Source of the DNA: Cristatella mucedo | Lineage: Eukaryota; Bryozoa; Phylactolaemata; Cristatellidae | Reading direction: 5' to 3' | DNA length: 64,000 nt | Assembly: GCA_009760855.2 (NCBI GenBank) | Contig: WPIO01000335.1 | Span: forward strand, 1 to 64,000 | Part shown: in pieces, positions 21,900 to 34,599 of the stretch | How positions within the stretch are numbered: position 1 is the stretch's first letter | How the letters are laid out: each line of letters begins with the position of its first letter | Position numbers and translations under genes: made by a program | Notes under the pieces: model-generated | Databases searched by the model: none | Told to the model about the DNA's origin: nothing | The model's input: only the letters and a program-made list of their open reading frames with translations

Positions 21900-23150
21900 C
21901 ATGGTGCAGCACTCTGCTGCCAGCCAGCAAACGCTTCGACATGCAGATTTAAAGTTTCTAGATATTCCGCGATTTGCTGCGAACTCGTGCAAAATGAGTT
22001 ATTCCAGTGCGAAATGCTCAAAACAAGGTGCAGCACTCTGCTGTTAGCCAGAACACACTCCAACGGGTAGATTTGAAGTTTCTAGATATTCTGCGATCTG
22101 CTGCCAACACGTGCGAAATGAGTTATTTGAGTGCGAAATGCTTGAAACAAGGTGCAGCACTCTACTTCCGGCTACCGCACGCTCCGAATAGCAGATTTGA
22201 AGTTTCTAGATATTCCGCGATTTGCTGGGAATACGTGCGAAATGAGTTATTTGAGTGCAAAATGCTTGAAACAAGGTGCAGCACTCTATTGCCAGCTACC
22301 ACACGCTCCGAAGAGCAGATTTGAAGTTTCGGGATATTTTGCGATCTGCTGCGAACTCGTGCGAAATGAGTCATTCGAGTACGAAATGCTTGATACAAGG
22401 TGCAGCACTCTGCTGCCAGCCAGCAAACGCTTCGACATGCAGATTTGAAGTTTCTAGATATTCCGTGATCTTCTGCTAACTCGTGTGGAATTTTTTATTC
22501 GAGTGCCAATTCTCGAAACAAGCTGCAGCACTCTGGTGCCAGCTGCCGCACGCTCCGAAAAGCAGATTTGAAGTTTATAGATCTTCCACGATCTGCTGCG
22601 ACATCGTGCTCAGTCTGTTATTCGAGTTCGAAATGCTTGAAACAAGGTGCAGCACTCTGCTGCCAGCCAGCGTTCGCTTTGACATGCTGATTTGAAGTTG
22701 CTCGACATTCCACGATCTGCTGCGAACTCGTGCGAAATGAGTTATTCAAGTGCGAAATGGTTAAAACGAGGTGCAGCACTCTGCTGCCAGCCAGCCCACG
22801 CTCCAACGAGCAGATTTAAAGTTTCTGGATATTACGCGATCTGCAGCGAACTGGTGCGAAATGAGTTATTTAAGTGCGAAATGCTTGAAACAAGGTGCAG
22901 CACTCTGCTGCCAGCCAGCAAACGCTTCGACATGCAGATTTGAAGTTATTAGATATTCCGTGATCTGCTGCAAACTAGTGCGAAATGAGTTATTGACTTG
23001 CGAAATGCTCAAAACAAGGTGCAGCACTCTGCTGCCCGCCAGCAGACACTCCAACGAGCAGATTTGAAGTTTCTAGATATTCCGCGATCTGCTGCGAACA
23101 CGTGCGAAATGAGTTATTTGAGTGCGAAATGCTTGAAACGAGGTGCAGCA
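21900..23150 (+). repeat. Block copy, partner of 41414-42664 and 45870-47125
   Basis: About 1.25 kb matches at a gap-free offset of 19,514 bp (for example 22007 with 41521, 22483 with 41997, 22866 with 42380). It covers the CAGAACACACTCC, CTACTTCCGG, a, d, b and i monomers. The right edge is marked by CTACTTCCGGC here against CTACTACGGC in the partner. Confidence 0.8.
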
Positions 23151-23219
23151 CTCTACTTCCGGCTACCGCACGCTCCGAATAGCAGATTTGAAGTTTCTAG
23201 ATATTCCGTGATCTGCTGC

Positions 23220-26200
23220 AAACTCGTGCGGAATTTGTTATTCGAGTGCCAATTCTCGAAACAAGCTGCAGCACTCTGGTGCCAGCTGCCGCACGCTCCG
23301 AAAAGCAGATTTGAAGTTTATAGATCTTCCACGATCTGCTGCGACATCGTGCGAAGTCTGTTATTCGAGTTCGAAATGCTTGAAACAAGGTGCAGCACTC
23401 TGCTGCCAGCCAGCGTACGCTTTGACATGCTGATTTGAAGTTGCTAGACATTCCGCGATCTGCTGCGAACTCGTGCGAAATGAGTTATTCAATTGCGAAA
23501 TGCTTAAAACGAGGTGCAGCACTCTGCTGCCAGCCAGCCCACGCTCCAACGAGCAGATTTAAAGTTTCTGGATATTACGCGATCTGCAGCGAACTTGTGC
23601 GAAATGAGTTATTTAAGTGCGAAATGCTTGAAACAGGTGCAGCACTCTGCTGCCAGCCAGCAAACGCTTCGACATGCAGATTTGAAGTTTCTAGATGTTC
23701 AGCGTTCCCCTGCGAACTCGTGCGAAATGAGTTATTCAAGTGCGAAATGCTTAAAATGAGGTGCAGCACTCTGCTGCCAGCCAGCTCACACTCCGACGAG
23801 CAGATTTGAAGTTTCTAAATATTCCGCGATATGCTGTGAACACGTTCGAAATTAGCTATTTGAGTGCGAAATGCTTGAAACGAGGTGCAGCACTCTACTG
23901 TCAGCCAGCCTACGCTCCAACTAGCAGATTTAAAGTTTCTAGATATTCCGCGATCTGCAGCGAACAGGTGCAAAATGATTAATTCAACTGCGAAATGCTT
24001 GAAACAAGGTGCAGCAATCTGCTACCAGCCAGTACACGCACCGAGGAGCAGATTTGAAGTTTCTAGATACTTCGCCATCTGCTGCGAATAAGTGCGAAAT
24101 AAGTTATTTGAGTGCGAAATGCTTAAAACAAGGTGCAGCACTCTACTGCCAGCTACCGCTCGCTGCTATGAGCAGTTTTGAAAGTTTCTGGATATTCCGC
24201 GATTTGCTGCGAACTGGTGCAAAAAAGAGTTATTCAAGTGCAAAATGTTTAAAACAAGGTGCAGCACTCTCCTGCCAGCCAGCACACGTTCGACGAGCAG
24301 ATTTGAAGTTTCTAGATATTCTGCTATATGCTGCAAATTCGTGCGAAGTGAGTGTTTGAATTGCGAAATGCTTAAAACAAGGTGCAGCACTCTGCTGCCC
24401 GCCAGCACACACTCCAACGAGCAGATTTGAAATTTCTAGATATTCCGCGATCTGCTGCGAACAGGTGCAAAATGAGTTATTCAACTGCGAAATGCTTGCA
24501 ACAAGGTGCCCCACTCTTCTTTCAGCCAGCAAACGCTTAGACATGCATATTTGAAGTTTCTAGATGTTCCGAGATCCGCTGCGAACTTGTGCGAAATGAG
24601 CTTTTCAAGTGCAAAATGCTTAATACGAGTTGCAGCACTCTGCTGCCAGCCAGCCCACGCTCCAACGAGCAGATTTAAAGTTTCTGGATATTATGCGATG
24701 TGCAGCGAACAGGTGCAAAATGAGTTATTCAACTGCCAAATGCTTGAAACAAGGTGCAGCAATCTGCTACCAGCCAGTACACGCACCGAGGAGCAGATTT
24801 GAAGTTTCTAGATATTTCGCGATCTGCTGCGAATAAGTGCGAAATAAGTGATTTGAGTGCGAAATGCTGAAAACAAGGTGCAGCACTCTGTTGCCAGCCA
24901 GCATACGCTCCGACAAGCAGATTAGAAGTTTCTAGATATTCCTCGATCTCCTGCGAACACGTGCGAAATGAGTTTTTTGAGTAGGAAATGCTTGAAACGA
25001 GGTGCAGCACTCTACTTCCGGCTACCGCACGCTCCTAATACTAGATTTGAAGTTCCTGGATATTCCGCGATTTGCTGCGAACTGGTGCAAAGTAATTTAT
25101 TCAAGTTCGAAATGCCTAAAGCAAGGTGCAGCACTCTGCTGCCAGCCAGCAAACGTTCGACAAGCAGATTCGAAGTTTCTAGATATTCCGCGATCTGCTG
25201 CGAACACGTGCAAAATGAGTTTTTCAACTGCGAAATGCTTAAAACAAGGTGTAGCACTCTGCTGCCAGCCAGTTAACGCTCCGAAAAGCTTTTGAAGTTT
25301 CTGTATATTTCGTGATCTGCTTTAAACTCGTGCAAAATGAGTTATTCAAGTGCGAAATGGTTAAAGCAAGGTGCAGCACTCTGCTGCCAGCCAGCAAACG
25401 CTTCGACATGCAGATTTATAGTTTCTACATATTCCGCGAATTGCTGCGAACTCGTGCAAAATGAGTTATTCCAGTGCGAAATGCTCAAAACAAGGTGCAG
25501 CACTCTGCTGCCAGCCAGAACACACTCTAACGAGCAGATTTGAAGTTTCTAGATATTCTGCGATCTGCTGCCAACACGTGCGAAATGAGTTATTTGAGTG
25601 CGAAATGCTTGAAACAAGGTGCAGCACTCTACTTCCGGCTACCGCACGCTCCGAATAGCAGATTTGAAGTTTCTAGATATTCCGCGATCTGCTGGGAATA
25701 CGTGCGAAATGAGTTATTTGAGTGCGAAATGCTTGAAACAAGGTGCAGCACTCTACTGCCAGCTACCACACGCTCCGAAGAGCAGATTTGAAGTTTCTGG
25801 ATATTTTGCGATCTGCTGCGAACTCGTGCGAAATGAGTTATTCGAGTGCGAAATGCTTGAAACAAGGTGCAGCACTCTGCTGGCAGCCAGCAAACGCTTC
25901 GACATGCAGATTCGAAGTTTCTACATATTCCGTGATCTTCTGCTACCTCGTGCGGAATTTGTTATTCGAGTGCCAATTCTCGAAACAAGCTGCAGCACTC
26001 TGGTGCCAGCTGCCGCACGCTCCGAAAAGCAGATTTGAAGTTTATAGATCTTCCACGATCTGCTGCGACATCGTGCGAAGTCTGTTATTCGAGTTCGAAA
26101 TGCTTGAAACAAGGTGCAGCACTCTGCTGCCAGCCAGCGTACGCTTTGACATGCTGATTTGAAGTTGCTAGACATTCCGCGATCTGCTGGGAACTCGTGC

Positions 26201-28198
26201 GAAATGAGTTATTCAATTGCGAAATGCTTAAAACGAGGTGCAGCACTCTGCTGCCAGCCAGCCCACGCTCCAACGAGCAGATTTAAAGTTTCTGGATATT
26301 ACGCGATCTGCAGCGAACTTGTGCGAAATGAGTTATTTAAGTGCGAAATGCTTGAAACAAGGTGCAGCACTCTGCTGCCAGCCAGCAAACGCTTCGACAT
26401 GCAGATTTGAAGTTTCTAGATGTTCAGCGTTCCCCTGCGAACTCGTGCGAAATGAGTTATTCAAGTGCGAAATGCCTAAAATGAGGTGCAGCACTCTGCT
26501 GCCAGCCAGCTCACACTCCGACGAGCAGATTTGAAGTTTCTAAATATTCCGCGATATGCTGTGAACACGTTCGAAATGAGCTATTTGAGTGCGAAATGCT
26601 TGAAACGAGGTGCAGCACTCTACTGTCAGCCAGCCTACGCTCCAACTAGCAGATTTAAAGTTTCTAGATATTCCGCGATCTGCAGCGAACAGGTGCAAAA
26701 TGATTAATTCAACTGCGAAATGCTTGAAACAAGGTGCAGCAATCTGCTACCAGCCAGTACACGCACCGAGGAGCAGATTTGAAGTTTCTAGATACTTCGC
26801 CATCTGCTGCGAATAAGTGCGAAATAAGTTATTTGAGTGCGAAATGCTTAAAACAAGGTGCAGCACTCTACTGCCAGCTACCGCTCGCTGCTATGAGCAG
26901 TTTTGAAGTTTCTGGATATTCCGCGATTTGCTGCGAACTGGTGCAAAAAGAGTTATTCAAGTGCAAAATGTTTAAAACAAGGTGCAGCACTCTCCTGCCA
27001 GCCAGCACACGTTCGACGAGCAGATTTGAAGTTTCTAGATATTCTGCTATATGCTGCAAATTCGTGCGAAGTGAGTGTTTGAATTGCGAAATGCTTAAAA
27101 CAAGGTGCAGCACTCTGCTGCCCGCCAGCACACACTCCAACGAGCAGATTTGAAATTTCTAGATATTCCGCGATCTGCTGCGAACAGGTGCAAAATGAGT
27201 TATTCAACTGCGAAATGCTTGCAACAAGGTGCCCCACTCTTCTTTCAGCCAGCAAACGCTTAGACATGCATATTTGAAGTTTCTAGATGTTCCGAGATCC
27301 GCTGCGAACTTGTGCGAAATGAGCTTTTCAAGTGCGAAATGCTTAATACGAGTTGCAGCACTCTGCTGCCAGCCAGCCCACGCTCCAACGAGCAGATTTA
27401 AAGTTTCTGGATATTACGCGATGTGCAGCGAACAGGTGCAAAATGAGTTATTCAACTGCCAAATGCTTGAAACAAGGTGCAGCAATCTGCTACCAGCCAG
27501 TACACGCACCGAGGAGCAGATTTGAAGTTTCTAGATATTTCGCGATCTGCTGCGAATAAGTGCGAAATAAGTTATTTGAGTGCGAAATGCTAAAAACAAG
27601 GTGCAGCACTCTGTTGCCAGCCAGCATACGCTCCGACAAGCAGATTAGAAGTTTCTAGATATTCCTCGATCTCCTGCGAACACGTGCGAAATGAGTTTTT
27701 TGAGTGAGAAATGCTTGAAACGAGGTGCAGCACTCTACTTCCGGCTACCACACGCTCCTAATACTAGATTTGAAGTTCCTGAATATTCCGCGATTTGCTG
27801 CGAACTGGTGCAAAGTAATTTATTCAAGTTCGAAATGCCTAAAGCAAGGTGCAGCACTCTGCTGCCAGCCAGCAAACGTTCGACAAGCAGATTCGAAGTT
27901 TCTAGATATTCCGCGATCTGCTGCGAACACGTGCAAAATGAGTTTTTCAACTGCGAAATGCTTAAAACAAGGTGTAGCACTCTGCTGCCAGCCAGTTAAC
28001 GCTCCGAAAAGCTTTTGAAGTTTCTGTATATTTCGTGATCTGCTTTAAACTCGTGCAAAATGAGTTATTCAAGTGCGAAATGGTTAAAGCAAGGTGCAGC
28101 ACTCTGCTGCCAGCCAGCAAACGCTTCGACATGCAGATTTATAGTTTCTACATATTCCGCGAATTGCTGCGAACTCGTGCAAAATGAGTTATTCCAGT
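23220..28198 (+). repeat. Tandem block duplication, period about 2,724 bp
   Basis: Sequence from about 23220-25475 is repeated at 25944-28198, close to 22 monomers apart. The offset moves from 2,724 to 2,725 to 2,723 through one-base indels: GAAACAGGTGC at about 23632, GAAAGTTTC at about 24181 and GCAAAAAAGAG at about 24220, all in the first copy. Past 28198 the second copy switches to the CAGCCTATGCTCC monomer while the first continues with CAGAACACACTC. Confidence 0.85.
24240..26390 (+). repeat. Gap-free long-range copy of 51920-54070
   Basis: More than 2.1 kb keeps a constant offset of 27,679 bp with no length change (checkpoints 24506/52185, 24968/52647, 25540/53219, 25921/53600, 26238/53917). 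Scattered substitutions exist, such as AAATGGTTAAAGC at 25356 against AAATGCTTAAAGC. This block overlaps the 2.72 kb tandem, so the segment has been copied at least twice by different events. Confidence 0.85.
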
Positions 28199-28199
28199 G

Positions 28200-29700
28200 C
28201 GAAATGCTTGAAACGAGGTGCAGCACTCTACTGCCAGCCAGCCTATGCTCCAACTAGCAGATTTAAAGTTTCTAGATATTCCGCGATCTGCAGCGAACAG
28301 GTGCAAAATGAGTTATTCAACTGCGAAATGCTTGAAACAAGGTGCAGCAATCTGCTACCAGCCAGTACACGCACCGAGGAGCAGATTTGAAGTTTCTAGA
28401 TATTTCGCGATCTGCTGCGAATAAGTGCGAAATAAGTTACTTGAGTGCGAAATGCTTAAAACTAGGTGCTGCACTCGACTGCCAGCTGCCGCTCGCTGCT
28501 ATGAGCAGTTTTGAAGTTTCTGGATATTCCGCGATTTGCTGCGAACTGGTGCAAAATGAGTTATTCAAGTGCGAAATGTCTAAAGCAAGGTGCAGCACTC
28601 TCCTGCCAGCCAGCACACGTTCGACAAGCAGATTTGAAGTTTCTAGATATTCCGCTATATGCTGCAAACTCGTGAGAAGTGAGTGTTTGAATTGCGAAAT
28701 GCTTAAAACAAGGTGCAGCACTCTGCTGCCCGCCAGCACGCACCCCAACGAGCAGATTTGAAGTTACTAGATATTCCACGGTTTGCTGCGAACAGGTGCA
28801 AAATGAGTTATTCAAATGCGAAATGCTTGCAACAAGGTGCCCCACTCTTCTTTCAGCCAGCAAACGCTTAGACATGCAGATTTGAAGTTTCTAGATGTTC
28901 CGCGATCCGCTGCGAACTTGTGCGAAATGAGCTTTTCAAGTACGAAATGCTTGAAACGAGTTGCAGCACTCTGCTGCCAGCCAGCCCACGCTCCAACGAG
29001 CAGATTTAAAGTTTCTGGATATTACGCGATCTGCAGCGAACTCGTGCGAAATGAGTTATTCAAGTGCGAAATGCTTAAAACAAGGTGCAGCACTCTGCTG
29101 CCTGCCACCGCAGGCTCCGACGAGCCGATTTAAAGTTCATAGATCTTCCGCGATCTGCTGCGAACTCGTGAGAAGTGTGTTATTCGAGTGCGAAATGCTG
29201 AAAACAAGGTGCAGCACTCTGTTGCCAGCCAGCATACGCTCCGACAAGCAAATTAGAAGTTTCTAGATATTCCTCGATCTGCTGCGAACACGTGCAAAAT
29301 GAGTTTTTTGAGTGAGAAAAGCTTGAAACGAGGTGCAGCACTCTACTTCCGGCTACCGCACGCTCCGAATACTAGATTTGAAGTTTCTGGATATTCCGCG
29401 ATTTGCTGCGAACTGGTGCAAAGTAATTTATTCAAGTGCGAAATGCTTAAAGCAAGGTGCAGCACTCTGCTGCCAGCCAGCACACATTCGACAAGCAGAT
29501 TTGAAGTTTCTAGATATTCCGCGATCTGCTGCGAACACGTGCAAAATGAGTTTTTCAATTGCAAAATGCTCAAAACAAGTTGCAGCACTCTGCTGCCCGC
29601 CAGCAGACACTCCAACGAGGAGATTTGAAGTTTGTAGATATTCCGCGATCTGCTGGTAACACGTGCAAAATGAGTTCTTTGAGTGCGTAATGCTTGAAAC
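28200..29700 (+). repeat. Mixed f / GGTGCCCC / d-e-c cassettes
   Basis: The segment repeats the order seen at 5200-7000: the f monomer near 28342, a GGTGCCCCACTCTTC monomer near 28835 whose tail reads CATGCAGATTTG instead of CATGCATATTTG, then d-e-c. Near 29560 the cassette joins a subtype i monomer (CAAAACAAGTTGCAG) instead of ending in j, a different cassette junction from its relatives. Confidence 0.7.
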
Positions 29701-30129
29701 AAGGTGCAGCACTCTACTTCCGGCAACCGCACTCTCCGAATAGCAGATTTGAAGTTTCTAGATATTCAGCTATATGCTGCAAACCCGTGCGAAATGAGTT
29801 ATTCAACTGCGAAATGCTTGCAACAAGGTGCAGCACTCTTCTTTCAGCCAGCAAACGCTTTGACATGCAGATTTGAAGTTTCAAGATGTTCAGCGATCCG
29901 CTGCGAACAGGTGCAAAATGAGTTATTTAACTGTGCAATGCTTGCAACAAGGTGCAGCACTCTTCTTTCAGACAGCAAACACTTTGACATGCAGATTTGA
30001 AGTTTCTAGATGTTCAGCGATCCGCTGCGAACAGGTGCGAAATGAGTTATTTAAGTGCGAAATGCTTAAAACAAGGTGCAGCACTCTACAGCCAGCTACC
30101 GCTCGCTGCTATGAGCAGATTTGAAGTTT

Positions 30130-32050
30130 CTGGATATTCCGCGATTTGCTGCGAACTGGTGCAAAGTGATTTATTCAAGTGCGAAATGCTCTAAACAAGG
30201 TGCAGCACTCTGCTGCCAGCCAGCCCACGCTCCAACGAGCAGATTTAAAGTTTCTAGATATTCCGCGATCTGATGCGAACACGTGCAAAATGAGTTATTA
30301 AACTGCGAAATGCTTGAAACAAGGTGCAGCAATCTGCTGCCAGCTTGTACACGCTCGGAGGAGCTGATTTGAAGTTTCCAGATATTCCGCGATCTGCTGC
30401 GAATACGTGCGAAATGAGTTATTTAAGTGCGAAATGCTTGAAACAAGGTGCAGCACTCTGCTGCCAGCCAGTACACGCTCGGAGGAGCTGATTTGAAGTT
30501 TCTAGATATTCCGCGATCTGCTGCGAGCACTGTGAAAAATGAGTTATTAAACTGCGAAATGCTTGAAACAAGGTGCAGCAATCTGCTTCCAGCTTGTACA
30601 CGCTCGGAGGAGCTGATTTGAAGTTTCTAGATATTCCGCGATCTGCTGGGAATACGTGCGAAATGAGTTATTTGAGTGCGAAATGCTTGAAACAAGGTGC
30701 AGCACTCGACTTCCAGCTACCGCACGCTCCGAAGAGCAGATTTGAAGTTTCTGGATATTTTGCGATCTGCTGTGAACTCGTGCGAAATTAGTTATTCGAG
30801 TGCGAAATGCTTGAAACAAGGTGCAGCACTCTGCTGCCAGCCAGCAAACCCTTCGACATGCAGATTTGAAGTTTCTAGATATTCCGTGATCTGCTGCTAA
30901 CTCGTGAGGAATTTTTTATTCGAGTGCCAATTCTCGAAACAAGCTGCAGCACTCTGGTGCCAGCTGCCGCACGCTCCGAAAAGCAGATTTAAAGTTTATA
31001 GATCTTCCACGATCTGCTGCGACATCGTGCGAAGTCTGTTATTCGAGTTCGAAATGCTTGAAACAAGGTGCAGCACTCTGCTGCCAGCCAGCGTACGCTT
31101 TGACATGCTGATTTGAAGTTGCTAGACATTCCGCGATCTGCTGCGAACTCGTGCGAAATGAGTTATTCAAGTGCGAAATGCTTTAAACGAGGTGCAGCAC
31201 TCTGCTGCCAGCCAGCCCACGCTCCAACGAGCAGATTTAAAGTTTCTGGATATTACGCGATCTGCAGCGAACTTGTGCGAAATGAGTTATTTAAGTGCGA
31301 AATGCTTGAAACAAGGTGCAGCACTCTGCTGCCAGCCAGCAAACGCTTCGACATGCAGATTTGAAGTTTCTAGATATTCCGTGATCTGCTGCAAACTCGT
31401 GCGAAATGAGTTATTGACTTGCGAAATGCTCAAAACAAGGTGCAGCACTCTGCTGCCCGCCAGCAGACACTCCAACGAGCAGAATTGAAGTTTCAAGATA
31501 TTCCGCGATCTGCTGCGAACACGTGCGAAATGAGTTATTTGAGTTCGAAATGCTTGAAACAAGGTGCAGCACTCTACTTCGGGCTACCGCACGCTCCGAA
31601 TAGCAGATTTGAAGTTTCCAGATATTCCGTGATCTGCTGCAAACTCGTGCGGAATTTGTTATTCGAGTGCCAATTCTCGAAACAAGGTGCAGCACTCTGG
31701 TGCCAGCTACCTCACGCTCCGAAAGCAGATTTGAAGTTTCTGTATATTTCGTGATCTGCTTCAAACTCGTGCAAAATGAGTTATTCAAGTGCATAATGCT
31801 TAAAGCAAGGTGCAGCACTCTGCTGCCAGCCACCGCACGCTCCGACGAGCAGATTTGAAGTTTCAAGATATTCCGCTATATGCTGCGAACTCGTGCGAAA
31901 TGTGTTTTTCGAGTGCGAAATGCTACAAACATGGTGCAGCACTCTGCTGCCAGCCAGAACACACTCCAACGAGCAGATTTAAAGTTTCTAGATATTCTGC
32001 GATCTGCTGCCAACACGTGCGAAATGAGTTATTTTAGTGCGAAATGCTTG
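30130..32050 (+). repeat. Long-range block copy, partner of 62160-63950
   Basis: The offset is about 31,906 bp over 30550-32050 and about 32,031 bp near 30270; the difference is one monomer missing from the later copy. Shared content includes the GATCTGATGCGAACACG monomer, k monomers, d, b, i and the CTACAAACATGG cassette. The window ends just after this homology, so the copied segment may go on beyond 64000. Confidence 0.8.
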
Positions 32051-32592
32051 AAACAAGGTGCAGCACTCTACTTCCGGCAACCGCACTCTCCGAATAGCAG
32101 ATTTGAAGTTTCTAGATATTCCGCTATATGCTGCAAAACCGTGCGAAATGAGTTATTCAACTGCGAAATGCTTGCAACAAGGTGCAGCACTCTTCTTTCA
32201 GCCAGCAAACGCTTTGACATGCAGATTTGAAGTTTCTAGATGTTCAGCGATCCGCTGCGAACAGGTGCAAAATGAGTTATTTAACTGTGCAATGCTTGCA
32301 ACAAGGTGCAGCACTCTTCTTTCAGCCAGCAAACGCTTTGACATGCAGATTTGAAGTTTCTAGATGTTCAGCGATCCGCTGCGAACAGGTGCGAAATGAG
32401 TTATTTAAGTGCGAAATGCTTGAAACAAGGTGCAGCACTCTACAGCCAGCTACCGCTCGCTGCTATGAGCAGATTTGAAGTTTCTGGATATTCCGCGATT
32501 AGCTGCGAACTGGTGCAAAATGAGTTATTCAAGTGCGAAATGTTTAAAGCAAGGTGCAGCAGTCACCTGCCAGCCAGCACACGTTCGACAAG

Positions 32593-33088
32593 CAGATTTG
32601 AAGTTTCTAGATATTCCGCTATATGCTGCAAACTCGTGCCAAGTGAGTTATTGAATTGCGAAATGCTGAAAACAAGGTGCAGCACTCTGCTGCCCGCCAG
32701 CACACACTCCAAAGAGAAGATTAGAAGTTTCTAGATATTCCGCGATCTGCTGCGAACTCGTGCGAAATGAGTTTTTCACTTGCGAAATGCTCAAACCAAG
32801 TTGCAGCACTCTGCTGCCCGCCAGCAGACACTCCAACGAGCAGATTTGAAGTTTCTAGATATTCAGCTATATGCTGCAAACTCGTGCGAAGTGAGTTATT
32901 GAATTGCGAAATGCTTAAAACAAGGTGCAGCACTCTGCTGCCCGCCAGCACACACTCCAAAGAGAAGATTAGAAGTTTCTAGATATTCCGCGATCTGCTG
33001 CGAACTCGTGCGAAATGAGTTTTTCACTTGCGAAATGCTCAAACCAAGTTGCAGCACTCTGCTGCCCGCCAGCAGACACTCCAACGAG
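32593..33088 (+). repeat. Two-monomer tandem duplication, period 248 bp
   Basis: The pair of subtype i monomers at 32593-32840 is followed directly by an almost identical pair at 32841-33088. The few differences include TTCCGCTATATG against TTCAGCTATATG and GTGCCAAGTG against GTGCGAAGTG. It is a clean case of very recent local duplication. Confidence 0.88.
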
Positions 33089-34010
33089 CAGATTTGAAGT
33101 TTCTAGATATTCCGCGATCTGCTGGGAACACGTGCGAAATGAGTTTTTTGAGTACGAAATGCTTAAAACAAGGTGCAGCCTTCTGCTGCCAGCCAGCAAA
33201 CGCTTCGACATGCAGATTTAACGTTTATAGATATTCCGTGATCTGCTGCGAACTCGTGCGGAATTTGTTATTTGAGTGCCGAATCTCGAAACGAGGAGCA
33301 GCACTCTGGTGCCAGCAACCGCATGCTCCAAAAAGCAGATTTGAAGTTTCTGAATATTTCGTGATCTGCTTAAAACTCGTGAAAGATGAGTTATTCAAGT
33401 GCGAAATGCTTAAAGCAAGGTGCAGCACTCTGCTGCCAGCCACTGCACGCTCTGACGAGCAGATTTAAAGTTCATAGATCATCCGCGATCTCCTGCGAAC
33501 TCGTGAGAAGTATGTTATTCGAGTGCGAAATGCTGAAAACAAGGTGCAGTGCTCTGCTGCAAGCCAGCATACGCTCCGACAAGCAGATTTAAAGTTTCTA
33601 GATATTCCTCGATCTGCAGCGAACCCGTGCAAAATGAGTTATTTGAGTGCGTAATGCTTGAAACAAGGTGCAGCACTCTACTTCCGGCTACCGCACTCTC
33701 CGAATAGCAGATTTGAAGTTTCTGGATATTCCGCGATTTGCTGCGAACTAGTGCAAAGTGATTTATTCAAGTGCGATATGCTCCAAACAAGGTGCAGCAC
33801 TCTGCTGCCAGCCAGCCCACGCTCCAACGAGCAGATTTAAAGTTTATAGATATTCCGCGATCTGCTGCGAACAGGTGCAAAATGAGTTATTCAACTGCGA
33901 AATGCTTAGAACAAGGTGCAGCAATCTGCTACCAGCCAGTACACGCTCCAAGGAGCAGATTTGAAGTTTCTAGATATTTCGCGATCTCCTGCGAATACGT
34001 GCGAAATGAG
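33000..34010 (+). repeat. Block copy, partner of 59930-60930
   Basis: The offset is 26,931 bp before and 26,921 bp after a 10 bp deletion in the later copy near 60174. Shared features are the GCAGCCTTCTGCTGCC anchor, the CGAGGAGCAGCACTC monomer and the GCAGTGCTCTGCTG variant near 33547 and 60469. Confidence 0.8.
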
Positions 34011-34599
34011 TTATTTGAGTGCGAAATGCTTGAAACAAGGTGCGGCACTCTACTTCGGGCTACCGCACGCTCCGAATAGCAGATTTGAAGTTTCTAGATA
34101 TTCCGTGATCTGCTGCAAACTCGTGCGGAATTTGTTATTCGAGTGCCAATTCTCGAAACAAGGTGCAGCACTCTGGTGCCAGCTACCTCACGCTCCGAAA
34201 GCAGATTTGAAGTTTCTGTATATTTCGTGATCTGCTTCAAACTCGTGCAAAATGAGTTATTCAAGTGCATAATGCTTAAAGCAAGGTGCAGCACTCTGCT
34301 GCCAGCCACTGCACGCTCCGACGAGCAGATTTGAAGTTTCAAGATATTCCGCTATATGCTGCGAACTCGTGCGAAATGTGTTTTTCGAGTGCGAAATGCT
34401 ACAAACATGGTGCAGCACTCTGCTGCCAGCCAGAACACACTCCAACGAGCAGATTTGAAGTTTCTAGATATTCTGCGATCTGCTGCCAACACGTGCGAAA
34501 TGAGTTATTTGAGTGCGAAATGCTTGAAACAAGGTGCAGCACTCTACTTCCGGCTACCGCACCCTCCGAATAGCAGATTTGAAGTTTCTAGATATTCTG

